In this document: positions 44,014 through 57,494 of the stretch, piece after piece
Layout of the letters: each line of letters opens with the position of its first letter
Numbering within the stretch: the stretch's first letter is position 1
Assembly (NCBI GenBank): GCA_900755095.1
Contig: CAAEFE010000137.1
Location: 1-64,000, forward strand
DNA length: 64,000 bases
Source of the DNA: an uncultured Bacteroides sp.
Lineage (GTDB): Bacteria > Bacteroidota > Bacteroidia > Bacteroidales > Bacteroidaceae
Reading direction: 5' to 3'
Program-made: the position numbers and the translations under genes
The notes under the pieces: model-generated
The model's input: only the letters and a program-made list of their open reading frames with translations
Told to the model about the DNA's origin: nothing
The model's database searches: none

Positions 44014-45789
44014 TTATTTCTTTATCGGTCTGCTTGGAATCTTTTCAAAGATAGATCTAATCCGTTCCATATCAAATTTAGGCTGCCGGTCGTAAGTGTA
44101 GATACCGTTTTTCTCTTGTTCGATATCTGAAAACTGTGTATAGCAGAATCCGCTGATGATTCCGGAGGATTGAATCGCATTGATGAGTTTTTCGATGCGT
44201 TCGAAGAGGGCATCTTCGTTGGTAAATGTTCCTCCATGTCCCCATGTGTCTTCCTTGGTTCTGGATGTCTCCCATACAATACCGCCGAATTCACCGATGA
44301 TAAAAGGTTGGTTGGCATAAGCTGCCTGGTTCTTGTCCGGCTTTAAGCTTAGTGCGAAACGTGTTGCATCCGGTTCGTAAGTACTGATGCTCCAGATATC
44401 TGTCAGGAAATGGAATCCACTGCCGGTAAGGTCGTTGAACGGGCGACTGGGATCGATTGCTTTTGTCAGTTTTTGCAGGTCAAATACCAAGCGTGCAAAT
44501 GTACCGGATGTAACATTGCTCAATGGTACGGTAAGAGGTGCCCATGTGATGATAGAAGGGTGATTACGGTCTCGTTCGAGTATCTCTATCCATTCACTGA
44601 GAAGATTTCTTGATGCGATCTCGTCATCGGGATTCATTCCCCAGTTAGGAGACTCTCCCCAAGTGATAAATCCCAGCTTATCTGCCCAGTAATGGAATCG
44701 TTCTTCAAAAAACTTTTGATGAAGCCGTGCCCCGTTGAAGCCGGCTTTCTTACTTAGTAAAATATCATTTTTAAGGGCTTCATCGGTAGGTGCAGTCCAG
44801 ATTCCATCAGGATAATACCCCTGATTCATAACCAGACGCTGGAAATAAGGCTCGTTATTCAAGTAAAATTTGCTATTGGCTATATGCACTTTGCGCATAC
44901 CTACATATGATTTTACCTCATCGATGATCTGCCCTTTGGCATCTTTGACGCAGTAACTGATATCGTAAAGGTGGGGAGTTTCGGGGCTCCAGGGCTTGAT
45001 ATTCTTTATCGGTAAGATCAGGTTACTGCCATTGGCACATTTTGATGTCATTTGAGCGATTTTTTTCTCGCTGTCATAGATCGTAACTTCCAGTGTCTGG
45101 TCATTGGATATCTGATAGAATTCCGGAGTAATGATCAATTGATTATTGTCGATATCTGGATAGGTATTTGCCGATTTCAGTCCACAGGGAGAGAGCGCTT
45201 CCATCCACACCGTTTGCCAGATACCTGTGACACGGGTATAAAAACAGGCAAAGGAGTTCTTCTCCGGAGACTGTTTGCCGCATGCCTGACGGCCCGATTT
45301 TGCATCATCGGACACGGATACTACCAGATTGTGACTATTCCCGGGTTTGGCTATGCGGCTGATATCTATTACAAAAGGAGAGCTCCCGCCGTTATGAAAA
45401 CCGACAAGGCGTCCGTCTATATAAATCTCTGCTAAATAGTCGACAGCGCCGAAATGGAGTAAAATCTTCTTGTTGCTCCAGTCAGCAGGTATCGGCAGAG
45501 AACGTTGATACCACATTTTTTTTATAAAGTCCGTGTGATTAACTCCGGATAGTTTGCTTTCCGGGCAGAAAGGAACCGTAATTGTTTTGCTAAGCTCCTT
45601 TGCAGTAGGTAAGTTACGCTTTTTCCCGGAATCATCAAGATCGAATTCATATGTCCACGTACCATTTAAATTAACCCAGGTAGTTCTTTCAAATTGTGGG
45701 CGGGGATATTCCGGCCGGGGAATATCATTGGTTGCGTTTGCTGCAAAAAAGAGTAGTAAACCAACTAGCATCAGATGTGCTTTTCTCAT
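44014..45789 (-). CDS. GH2-family protein, possible catalytic acid/base missing
   Basis: A 591-residue exported protein (MRKAHLMLVGLLLFFAANA). The GH2 architecture is clear: sugar-binding jelly roll (FERTTWVNLNGTWTYEFDL, AEIYIDGRLVGFHNGGSSPF), an Ig-like domain, and a TIM barrel. The nucleophile Glu is present in PFIIGEFGG. At the position where GH2 enzymes have Asn-Glu after NHPSIITWAP, this protein reads LTVPLSN, so the usual acid/base Glu is absent. It may be inactive, or use another residue. It is transcribed divergently from the large GH2 gene. The substrate is unknown. Confidence 0.85.
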   Translation of the reverse strand: MRKAHLMLVGLLLFFAANATNDIPRPEYPRPQFERTTWVNLNGTWTYEFDLDDSGKKRNLPTAKELSKTITVPFCPESKLSGVNHTDFIKKMWYQRSLPIPADWSNKKILLHFGAVDYLAEIYIDGRLVGFHNGGSSPFVIDISRIAKPGNSHNLVVSVSDDAKSGRQACGKQSPEKNSFACFYTRVTGIWQTVWMEALSPCGLKSANTYPDIDNNQLIITPEFYQISNDQTLEVTIYDSEKKIAQMTSKCANGSNLILPIKNIKPWSPETPHLYDISYCVKDAKGQIIDEVKSYVGMRKVHIANSKFYLNNEPYFQRLVMNQGYYPDGIWTAPTDEALKNDILLSKKAGFNGARLHQKFFEERFHYWADKLGFITWGESPNWGMNPDDEIASRNLLSEWIEILERDRNHPSIITWAPLTVPLSNVTSGTFARLVFDLQKLTKAIDPSRPFNDLTGSGFHFLTDIWSISTYEPDATRFALSLKPDKNQAAYANQPFIIGEFGGIVWETSRTKEDTWGHGGTFTNEDALFERIEKLINAIQSSGIISGFCYTQFSDIEQEKNGIYTYDRQPKFDMERIRSIFEKIPSRPIKK

Positions 45790-45982
45790 GTTTTGTAATT
45801 TTTGTTATTGTATAATTTAAGTGCCTTAGCTGATTGTAAAAATAGAGATTTAAAAGAAGAAAAGGTGTAAACGATTGTTCAAATTAGGAAATAATCTGAT
45901 CATAGTGAAGATTATTCGGTTATATTTGATAAATGTGTATAATAATGTCACAAATTTATGGTATGAAATAGGTAAAAGCCGC

Positions 45983-45990
45983 TACATTTG
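45983..45990 (+). promoter_or_regulatory. -7 box upstream of the large GH2 beta-galactosidase
   Basis: TACATTTG fits TAnnTTTG and lies 67 bases before ATG 46057. The 45790-46056 spacer between the divergent GH2 genes shows nothing else that I recognise. Confidence 0.5.
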
Positions 45991-46038
45991 TAATCGAATG
46001 AATTTTAGGAAAATATTATAGAAGAACATTTAAACTAA

Positions 46039-50322
<4,284 letters not shown>

Positions 50323-50351
50323 GAAAAGCGATAAAGAGTGTTATGAAAAAG

Positions 50352-50387
50352 AGAGACTGCCTCATTTTTTGATTGGAGGCAGTCTCT
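50352..50387. terminator. Bidirectional terminator between the GH2 and GH97 genes
   Basis: AGAGACTGCCTC (50352-50363) pairs perfectly with GAGGCAGTCTCT (50376-50387) around a T-rich 12-base loop. It lies between convergent genes. Confidence 0.75.
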
Positions 50388-50424
50388 TGTTTATGGGAAA
50401 TATCTTGATTCCTACAGTATAGGC

Positions 50425-52377
50425 TTATTCGAGAACAGCTGCAAACCCACCATTTCTAGCCATTTTGACAGAAAGCTTTTGATTCTTATTCATTGCTGCC
50501 GATTTCATACGGTAATCCATTGCCTGATATCCTGCATTTATTCCATCCTCAAACGAGGTTACACGGTAGGTCCTGCCATCTTTCAGGAAGTCGAGATTTA
50601 TTTCAAATTCTCTTTCATTTTCCTTATCATTAGTCATCCCACCAATAAACCATTTCTCTCCTTTACGCTTCGCAACGATTACATATTCACCTACTTTGGC
50701 TTCCAGAACAACTGTTTCATCCCATGTTACAGGTACTTGGGTAATGAAACGAGTGCAATCTTCATTGCGGTAATATAAGGTCGGATTGTCTGCCAACATT
50801 TGTAAACCGCTTTCGAATATGACAAATAAAGCCATTTGGTATGCACGGGTACCGATACTTGCAGAGTTAGGACGTTCGGAACGATAGATATTCGGTTGCA
50901 TACTGATCATAGCTCCAGGAGTGTAATCCATAGGGCCTACCGCATTTCTCATGAAAGGCAAGTAGATGCTATTCTCCGGCTTACAGCCTCCCATTTGTTC
51001 CATACCTCTGACCCCTTCATAGGATAATACATTGGGATACTTGTATTCCAGTCCGGCCGGCTTGAATGATCCATGGAAGTCAACAAATAAATGATGTCTG
51101 GCTGCTTCTTGGGCTACTCGTTCGTAGTAGTTAACCATCCATTGATCGCTGCGGTCCATGAAGTCTATTTTTACTCCCTTTATTCCCCATTCATTGAATG
51201 TTTTGAAAAGGTCAAAATTCTTTTCTACTGTTAACCAAGTCAGCCAAAGGACAATACCCACATTCTTTTCTTTTCCATAACGAATCAGCTCATGAAGGTC
51301 TACGTCCGGATTAGGAGTGTAAGGATCGCGAGTACTCTTGGCCCATCCTTCATCCATAATAATGTAAGGGATTCCGAACTTGGATGCGAAATCAATGAAG
51401 TATTTGTATGTTTCCAAATTACAACCAGCTTTAAAGGTTACATCTTGCCCATACGGGGTTGCTCCGTTCCACCATTCCCAACTTACTTGCCCTGGTTTTA
51501 TCCATGACACATCTTCTAACTGATTCTTATCAGCCAGTTTATAGGTCATAGTGTTCTCAACTAATTGCTTGTCTTCCTTGGTAATGACAAAGTAGCGCCA
51601 TGGAAAGTTCCTTTTTCCACTTGTTTTAGCGATATATTCCGCTTCTTTTTCGATTTTGAGGCTGCGGTCTCCGTCTTCACCAAATGCAAGGGGGACTTTT
51701 GGAAAAATGGAGGATATGCCATTGGTCCCGTTTCCTTTCAGAAACATGCAAGGATAGTCCGACAGATCAGATTCACTGATTAGTATCTTATATGATTTAC
51801 GTGTATCAATGAGAACTGGAAGTACGGACATTTTATCCGATGGTTTCCATGAGTGACTGGAAATGTGTGTGTACGGCTCTTCATAAGCTGTTTTGAACCC
51901 TCCCGGCTGTTGGAGATGTAATAAATAGTCTGTCGGGAACTGCAATGAAAGGTCTTCTCCCAATACTTCGATTTCTCCTTTTTGGCGGGTGATAAAACGA
52001 TAGGCTATTCCATCGTTAAAAGCACGGAATTCTACTGAGTAGTTTCCTTTAAAATTGAGTAGAAGTTGGTTATATTCGTTATTGATCGTTGAAAATTTCA
52101 GTGGAATGACAGGGGTTAAGGTTTCTTTTATTTTGTTCTGTTTTTGTCCGGACAGTTTGGGATGTTCGCCCAATATTTTATCTTTTAGTTTAAGTTGGAG
52201 ATAATTGTCTTTCAACAGAACTTCATCATTACAGGCTACGTCATAGTAGATTTTGTCGGTGAGGCGGACGGATACTTGTATTTCTCCGTTCGGGGAACTT
52301 AACTTTATTTTTTCTTGTGCTTGTACATTGGATACTAAATAATAAACAAGCAAGGGTAAAAGAAAATACTTTTTCAT
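50425..52377 (-). CDS. GH97 glycoside hydrolase, retaining (alpha-galactosidase-like) type
   Basis: A 650-residue exported protein (MKKYFLLPLLVYYLVSNVQA). Order: GH97 N-terminal super-beta-sandwich (KLSSPNGEIQVSVRLTDKI, FNDGIAYRF), catalytic TIM barrel (SWEWWNGATPYGQDVTF, YIIMDEGWAKSTRDPYTP, GIKGVKIDFMDRSDQWMV), and a C-terminal sandwich. Asp405 in KIDFMDR matches the nucleophile position of retaining GH97 enzymes, and Glu454 in SYEGVRGME the likely acid/base. Inverting SusB-type members instead use Glu residues as base. The upstream 18 codons of the open frame are rejected because ATG 52377 begins the signal peptide. It has its own -7 box and is separated from the GH92 gene by a terminator. 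Confidence 0.92.
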   Translation of the reverse strand: MKKYFLLPLLVYYLVSNVQAQEKIKLSSPNGEIQVSVRLTDKIYYDVACNDEVLLKDNYLQLKLKDKILGEHPKLSGQKQNKIKETLTPVIPLKFSTINNEYNQLLLNFKGNYSVEFRAFNDGIAYRFITRQKGEIEVLGEDLSLQFPTDYLLHLQQPGGFKTAYEEPYTHISSHSWKPSDKMSVLPVLIDTRKSYKILISESDLSDYPCMFLKGNGTNGISSIFPKVPLAFGEDGDRSLKIEKEAEYIAKTSGKRNFPWRYFVITKEDKQLVENTMTYKLADKNQLEDVSWIKPGQVSWEWWNGATPYGQDVTFKAGCNLETYKYFIDFASKFGIPYIIMDEGWAKSTRDPYTPNPDVDLHELIRYGKEKNVGIVLWLTWLTVEKNFDLFKTFNEWGIKGVKIDFMDRSDQWMVNYYERVAQEAARHHLFVDFHGSFKPAGLEYKYPNVLSYEGVRGMEQMGGCKPENSIYLPFMRNAVGPMDYTPGAMISMQPNIYRSERPNSASIGTRAYQMALFVIFESGLQMLADNPTLYYRNEDCTRFITQVPVTWDETVVLEAKVGEYVIVAKRKGEKWFIGGMTNDKENEREFEINLDFLKDGRTYRVTSFEDGINAGYQAMDYRMKSAAMNKNQKLSVKMARNGGFAAVLE

Positions 52378-52428
52378 TTTTCTTAAATAGTTATGTTGTC
52401 GTTTAATGTATTGATTACTAATATTGAG

Positions 52429-52436
52429 CAAATATA
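52429..52436 (-). promoter_or_regulatory. -7 box upstream of the GH97 gene
   Basis: On the minus strand this reads TATATTTG followed by C, an exact TAnnTTTG match about 52 bases before the ATG at 52377. It suggests that the GH97 gene can be transcribed apart from the PUL. Confidence 0.5.
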
Positions 52437-52575
52437 AACAATTTGAAATAGATAATAGTATACTAAATAAAATAGTTTTCTGCTTGGGTAATATGAGGGT
52501 ATGCTTTTATTTTATCAAAGAGCAAATACAGGAAGTGAAGTATTGACTTGAATGTTTAGTTGTGAAAATAAATAA

Positions 52576-52613
52576 GCTGTTCATCAATGACTTTGCAGAA
52601 GTTGATGAACAGC
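52576..52613 (-). terminator. Terminator at the end of the mannan PUL operon
   Basis: GCTGTTCATCAA (52576-52587) pairs perfectly with TTGATGAACAGC (52602-52613). On the minus strand the stem is followed by TTATTTATTTT, so it fits a terminator for GH92. Confidence 0.75.
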
Positions 52614-52644
52614 CTATTTATTTTTCTAAGAATTAGTAAGATTA

Positions 52645-54885
52645 TTATTTATCGGACATAGATGGAGGTAATTCTCCTGTTCTTGACCATTTTGACGGTT
52701 TCGATCCCATTACAAATTCTAGTGTACCTCCTTCACATATGTCTTTATGACAGAACCAGTTTTTGTTAAGTGGTTTGCCATTCAAGGTCGCTGATTGAAT
52801 GTAGATATTTTTGTCGTTATTCTTTTTTGTTATAACCTTCAGGGTTTTACCATTTTCAAGATGTATAGTAACTGAATTAAATACAGGGCTTGAAATAAGA
52901 TATGTGTCCTGGCCTGCATTAGGATAAAATCCTATAGAATGAAAAGCATACCAGGCAGACATAGAACCGGAATCATCGTTACCCGGTATTCCGTCACGTG
53001 TCGTTTTATATCTATTTTTTAAAATATACCGTACAATCTCGGCTGTTTTGTCTTGCCTGTTTACATAATTGTATAATGACGGAATTAAGAATCCTGGTTC
53101 ATTGGCTATTTGGAATAATCCTATGTGATAACGTTGGTCCCATATCTTGTGGGTAAAAAAGGTATCTAGTCTTTGAGTGAAAATCTCTTCTCCGCCGCAC
53201 TTTTGGATTAAACTTTTCATATCATGGGGTACATAGAATGACAACTCAAAAGAGAAAGTCTCATAAGTAGGTTCTCCCCAATTTCCGCTTTTTAAGGTAC
53301 TGAAATGCTCTTTATCCCAGTACTTTCCCTCTTCGTTTCTTGGCCATGCAAAGCCCGAAAATCCCAAACTTGTTATACTATCATTCCATGTGTTTTGCCA
53401 GTTAGATGCATTTTTATAGTATTTATTGGCAATATCTTGTTTCCCTAAACGATCGGCTACCGTAGCGATAGCAAAATCACAATTAGAGTATTCAAAAGTA
53501 CGTGTCAAGCATCTTTCATAAGCTGAAGAAACATAACCTAATGAGTTATAGTCTGCTAAACCTCCACGGCCTTCTTTTCTTTCATCTCCTCCGGGAGCTA
53601 CTTTTGCATTTTTCAACATAGCTTGTAAGCCTGCTCCATAATCAATCCCTTGCAGATTCTTTACCATTGCATCGGCAATCAGAATATCACAATTACTTCC
53701 TCCTTGAACACGACCATTATCATTACCACTACGTGCATCAGGCATGTACCCTTCATTGTGGTATATGTCAATAAGTGAACGTACCATATTTGATTGAACG
53801 GAAGGGGTAAGCAATGTAAATAATGGATGGGTAGCACGGAAGGTATCCCAAATGGCATAGAAATCATCAAAGTTCGGTTCTGTTGATATCCATTTCGGAT
53901 TTTCTCCGGTCTTGTCTACTGGCTGGAGATAGCAATGATACAAAGCTGTGTATAGTTTAATTTTGTCTTCTTCTTTTCCTGTGACTTCTATTTTATTTAA
54001 GATATTATTCCATTCGGACACAGCCTGAGTATGTACTTTGTTGAAGTCCCAAGTTGTTATCTGCTTTAGGTTTTCTTTAGCTTTGCCACAACTGATATAG
54101 GAGATACCGACACGTACGTTGATTTTTTGGTTTTCAGAGGTCGAATAGCTCAAATAAGCACCTGTTTTTTCGCCTGAATCGAATTGTTCGTTAATATTCG
54201 GCATTAAAGTATTTCCTTTCCATGTGCCGAAGCTTTCTGCCGGTGTATCTGTTTCTGCATAGAAATAGACTGTATAGGCCTCTCCTTCATTCCAGCCTCC
54301 GCGTACACGGGTGTATCCTTCTATTGTTGAGTTGGAAAGTATGCGTACTTCCGAACCTACAATTCTTTGAGTTTCGCATATTTGTAAGGCTAGACAACTG
54401 CCTAGATCAAAAAGAATTTTGGAGTCTTTGCTTGAGGGGAAAGTATATTCATGAAAACCGGCTTTGCTCAATGCTGTCAGCCGGGCTGCTGTGCGATAAC
54501 GCGGCAACTCAACTTTGTATTCTCCTAAAATGGTATTCTCGTTAGCACGGGGGGAAGAATAGTCTTCTAAATGTATATCTCCGGTCAGAGGTAACATTAA
54601 TACGTTGCCATATTTGCATCCTCCGCCTGTTCCGCTTACATGAGTATGGCTGAAGCCGTGTATATTGCCGTCAGGATTCCATCCGGCGTTCCAATCTTTA
54701 TTGCCGCAATCGGGACCTAATTTTACCATTCCAAACGGAGTACATACTCCCGGAAAAACATTGCCGCCTCCATCTACGCCGATGAAAGGGTCTACATAGC
54801 GTGCATTGCCTGTCACGGTTTGTGCTCCGGCACTTGTTACTGCCATCCATGTAGCAATACAAATTAATAGTTTTGTTTTTAACAT
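52645..54885 (-). CDS. GH92 alpha-mannosidase-family protein
   Basis: A 746-residue exported protein (LLICIATWMAVTSAGA then QTVTGNARYVDPFIG). The family signature is clear: YVDPFIGVDGGGNVFPG at the start, HGFSHTHVSGTGGG, FDDFYAIWDTFRATHPL, and the C-terminal GIPGNDDSGSMSAWYAFHSI. GH92 enzymes are calcium-dependent inverting exo-alpha-mannosidases. The putative catalytic acid Glu542 is kept in the segment ending FYVPHD, but the next residues read TFSFEL where most members have GNAWQY. The linkage preference may therefore be unusual. It lies downstream of the GH76 gene by 27 bases, the last gene of the PUL. Confidence 0.9.
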   Translation of the reverse strand: MLKTKLLICIATWMAVTSAGAQTVTGNARYVDPFIGVDGGGNVFPGVCTPFGMVKLGPDCGNKDWNAGWNPDGNIHGFSHTHVSGTGGGCKYGNVLMLPLTGDIHLEDYSSPRANENTILGEYKVELPRYRTAARLTALSKAGFHEYTFPSSKDSKILFDLGSCLALQICETQRIVGSEVRILSNSTIEGYTRVRGGWNEGEAYTVYFYAETDTPAESFGTWKGNTLMPNINEQFDSGEKTGAYLSYSTSENQKINVRVGISYISCGKAKENLKQITTWDFNKVHTQAVSEWNNILNKIEVTGKEEDKIKLYTALYHCYLQPVDKTGENPKWISTEPNFDDFYAIWDTFRATHPLFTLLTPSVQSNMVRSLIDIYHNEGYMPDARSGNDNGRVQGGSNCDILIADAMVKNLQGIDYGAGLQAMLKNAKVAPGGDERKEGRGGLADYNSLGYVSSAYERCLTRTFEYSNCDFAIATVADRLGKQDIANKYYKNASNWQNTWNDSITSLGFSGFAWPRNEEGKYWDKEHFSTLKSGNWGEPTYETFSFELSFYVPHDMKSLIQKCGGEEIFTQRLDTFFTHKIWDQRYHIGLFQIANEPGFLIPSLYNYVNRQDKTAEIVRYILKNRYKTTRDGIPGNDDSGSMSAWYAFHSIGFYPNAGQDTYLISSPVFNSVTIHLENGKTLKVITKKNNDKNIYIQSATLNGKPLNKNWFCHKDICEGGTLEFVMGSKPSKWSRTGELPPSMSDK

Positions 54886-54912
54886 ATCTATTCGCTTTTG
54901 ATTATTTTCAAA

Positions 54913-56457
54913 TTACAATAAGACGGTCTGGTCTTTGCCAGACTCCCAGATAGCCAAAAGGGCATATAACTCAACGAGTGACGCTTGCCTCAGAATCTCC
55001 CATTTATTCATTGAAACAGCTCCGCTTAAATCCTCGTCATTGATTAGACCACTAATGTGATGTGCCTTACCAAACCATGCGTGCAACATTGTGTTGCGCA
55101 CATCTTCCAGATATGAGGGATTCTTATCAATGGAATAAAGTTCGAAGAATCCGCGGCACATGACGGTGTTAAACCAGGCATGCCCCGGTGCCAGAATATT
55201 AAAATCACGTTGCAGAACTTCTGAATGATAGGAAGTAAACCACTTTTTGTGGCAAGCTTCCGCAATTTGATGTGCTGCTGTCAAATACGACTCATTCTTG
55301 GTTATTTTATAAAGAAGGCAGGCTAATTGCAATGGTTGTCCTGAATTATAAGAATATTTATTCGTCTCCATACGCCCAGGTTGGGTGGGGTCTTCTGGAT
55401 CAGGAGAAACATTGTCGTAATACAGATGGTCGCTAGGGTCCTGCATATAGGCTTGCAGCCAGTTGAAGCATTCAATAGCTTTATCCAGGTATTTCTGCTC
55501 ATGGGTTAGTTGATAGAGCTTACAACTCAATACACCCGTCGGGGCAGTTGAACAAGTGTGCTTTGACTTGCTCGGTTCATTCAGCTCTTTCCAATGAACT
55601 CCGCCACCGCAAGTATTGTCCCATCCGTATTGTGATAGATAGTCCCAGACGGCTTTGGCTTGATTTAAATAGCGCACATCTTTAGATATGGCATACCATT
55701 TTGCCATATCCAGTCCTATCCATACATTGTCATCATAAAAACGGTCGTTTCCCGAATCCGGATATACACTATATGCTGTGCGTCCATGGTCTGTTACCCA
55801 AAAATGTTGGATTCCCTTGAACATATCATCTTCTAAAGAACGATAATATTCTTCCTGTTCCGTGTCTACGGATGCTTCTCTCAAGGCAACAAATGCGGAT
55901 AATCCTCCCCCTTGTCCCCATACGACTGCATCTCCGTCCCAATATCCTTGTTCTTTAGGATAATATGTTTGCCAACATGTCCTAGGTCCTTTATGATAAT
56001 AGTATTTTATGACACATGTCATCATAGAGTGGGCGCAGTCGAACATACTTGTCTTTACATACTCGAATGTGCTCGCAAGTTGGCTTTTGCTTTCCGAGCG
56101 TAGCTCATTGGCTCCTATCAAGGTGATTGCAACCTCATATGTCCCTTCTGCAGGAACTTGCAATAAGTAATTTCCTCCATACTTATAGTTGTCACCATTC
56201 AGCACAATAGTAGTCCATTCTCCGTTTTCTCCAGACTCCGTATTCCGATAAGCTATTTCTATCTGTATGTCTTTCACATAATTTGTTCTTATGAATTTCA
56301 CCAGAATTTCTTTTTCCCGGCTTGTTTTGTATACTTCCAGTTGTCCCACCGGATCAATCTTCTGGATATCTTTGTCTTCCACAGAATCGTCACTGCAAGA
56401 TAGTACTGTGCATACCATGGCTAATAAAGATATAAAAATGATGTTTAATCTCTTCAT
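54913..56457 (-). CDS. GH76 alpha-1,6-mannanase-family lipoprotein
   Basis: A 514-residue lipoprotein (lipobox TVLSC). After a beta-sandwich-like N-terminal part (about residues 35-125) comes the GH76 (alpha/alpha)6 domain. The paired catalytic aspartates are in FYDDNVWIGLD (Asp242, Asp243). Flanking segments WGQGGGLSAF, NTCGGGVHW and YSYNSGQPLQLACLLYK are typical. GH76 enzymes are endo-acting on alpha-1,6-mannose backbones such as fungal mannan. The location in a surface lipoprotein fits cleavage outside the cell before import through SusC. ATG 56457 is preferred to 56463. Confidence 0.9.
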   Translation of the reverse strand: MKRLNIIFISLLAMVCTVLSCSDDSVEDKDIQKIDPVGQLEVYKTSREKEILVKFIRTNYVKDIQIEIAYRNTESGENGEWTTIVLNGDNYKYGGNYLLQVPAEGTYEVAITLIGANELRSESKSQLASTFEYVKTSMFDCAHSMMTCVIKYYYHKGPRTCWQTYYPKEQGYWDGDAVVWGQGGGLSAFVALREASVDTEQEEYYRSLEDDMFKGIQHFWVTDHGRTAYSVYPDSGNDRFYDDNVWIGLDMAKWYAISKDVRYLNQAKAVWDYLSQYGWDNTCGGGVHWKELNEPSKSKHTCSTAPTGVLSCKLYQLTHEQKYLDKAIECFNWLQAYMQDPSDHLYYDNVSPDPEDPTQPGRMETNKYSYNSGQPLQLACLLYKITKNESYLTAAHQIAEACHKKWFTSYHSEVLQRDFNILAPGHAWFNTVMCRGFFELYSIDKNPSYLEDVRNTMLHAWFGKAHHISGLINDEDLSGAVSMNKWEILRQASLVELYALLAIWESGKDQTVLL

Positions 56458-56470
56458 AAACAAATTCTTT

Positions 56471-57475
56471 TTACCATTGGATTGCCTGGTCCTGATCCGG
56501 TATTGTTATATTAATCTTACGTTCCATAGTTAATGAACCTTCCGCTCGATAAGAAGTAGGTACATTTGACGTAGTTATGTCATCATATGTATATTTGATA
56601 TATAATACATAATAACGATGCATCAGGTAGGGTTGATTGGTATCCATTTCATCCCAAATCTCGTAGGTCGGATGCTCTGTGAGCTGGAAGTTTATTGAAG
56701 AATTTGCCGCCGTTATTGTCAGATTCCCTTTCTTTTTAGTCTCCGTAACCTCTGAAGGTTCTTCAAATTTTACATTGATTTTATAAGTTTCCCTATCTAT
56801 TGCATTATCTTCTTTCGTACCTGCATAGAAGAATACAGTGTTTTCGTCTACGACATGTGCTCTACGATTGTCTACTACCAATGGATCATTGCTCGAATTG
56901 GCAAAATAGATGTTCATGGCAGTTGCCGAGTAATTTCCTGAATAATCATTGAATGGTAATACATGAAGCAGGGCTTTTCGCCATCCTTTCCGTTTGTTGG
57001 TAATGTACGAGGGGTCCTCCTCAATTGTCAATGGCAACACCCACTCTTTCGAAAGGTTCATTTCTGAAAACTTAAACTTGATAGGGAATAGTTCCTTTCT
57101 TGAACCTGCCGGAATATGGCAGGTGGCGGAAGGAAATTCGTAATTCTCCTGTGGTAGTAAGTTATACCATAAGTCTTTTCTGAGTTCGTGAAAGTTGGCT
57201 TCGTTCATGGCGTTCAACGTATCCGGGTCTACGGCAATCCGTACATCGAGATCCTTATCCAATGGAGTAGAACCACTGACTAGCACCGGAAGGTTGTAGA
57301 TAACCTCACCATTAGGCTTGTAGCGGACGTAGATACTTGAAACCTCTCCATCATTAATTGGAGCTTTTAGTGAAACCATGTGAACATAAAGTTCGTCTTT
57401 CCATTCGTCATTGCATGCACTGAACGAAAGCAATGCGATAAACAATGTGGCTATATAAATATGTCTTTTTTTCAT
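56471..57475 (-). CDS. DUF1735/DUF4973-like surface lipoprotein
   Basis: A 334-residue lipoprotein (lipobox FSAC then NDEWKDE). The first half resembles DUF1735 (VRYKPNGEVIYNLPVLVSGS, LPQENYEFPSATCHIPAGS). The second half (NDYSGNYSATAMNIYFANSS, HRYYVLYIKYTYDD, MERKINI) resembles DUF4973. The family names are from pattern memory. Proteins at this position in Bacteroides mannan PULs are usually surface glycan-binding proteins. The frame opens at 57502 but ATG 57475 starts the signal peptide. Confidence 0.75.
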   Translation of the reverse strand: MKKRHIYIATLFIALLSFSACNDEWKDELYVHMVSLKAPINDGEVSSIYVRYKPNGEVIYNLPVLVSGSTPLDKDLDVRIAVDPDTLNAMNEANFHELRKDLWYNLLPQENYEFPSATCHIPAGSRKELFPIKFKFSEMNLSKEWVLPLTIEEDPSYITNKRKGWRKALLHVLPFNDYSGNYSATAMNIYFANSSNDPLVVDNRRAHVVDENTVFFYAGTKEDNAIDRETYKINVKFEEPSEVTETKKKGNLTITAANSSINFQLTEHPTYEIWDEMDTNQPYLMHRYYVLYIKYTYDDITTSNVPTSYRAEGSLTMERKINITIPDQDQAIQW

Positions 57476-57494
57476 TCTTATTGTATATTTTAGA

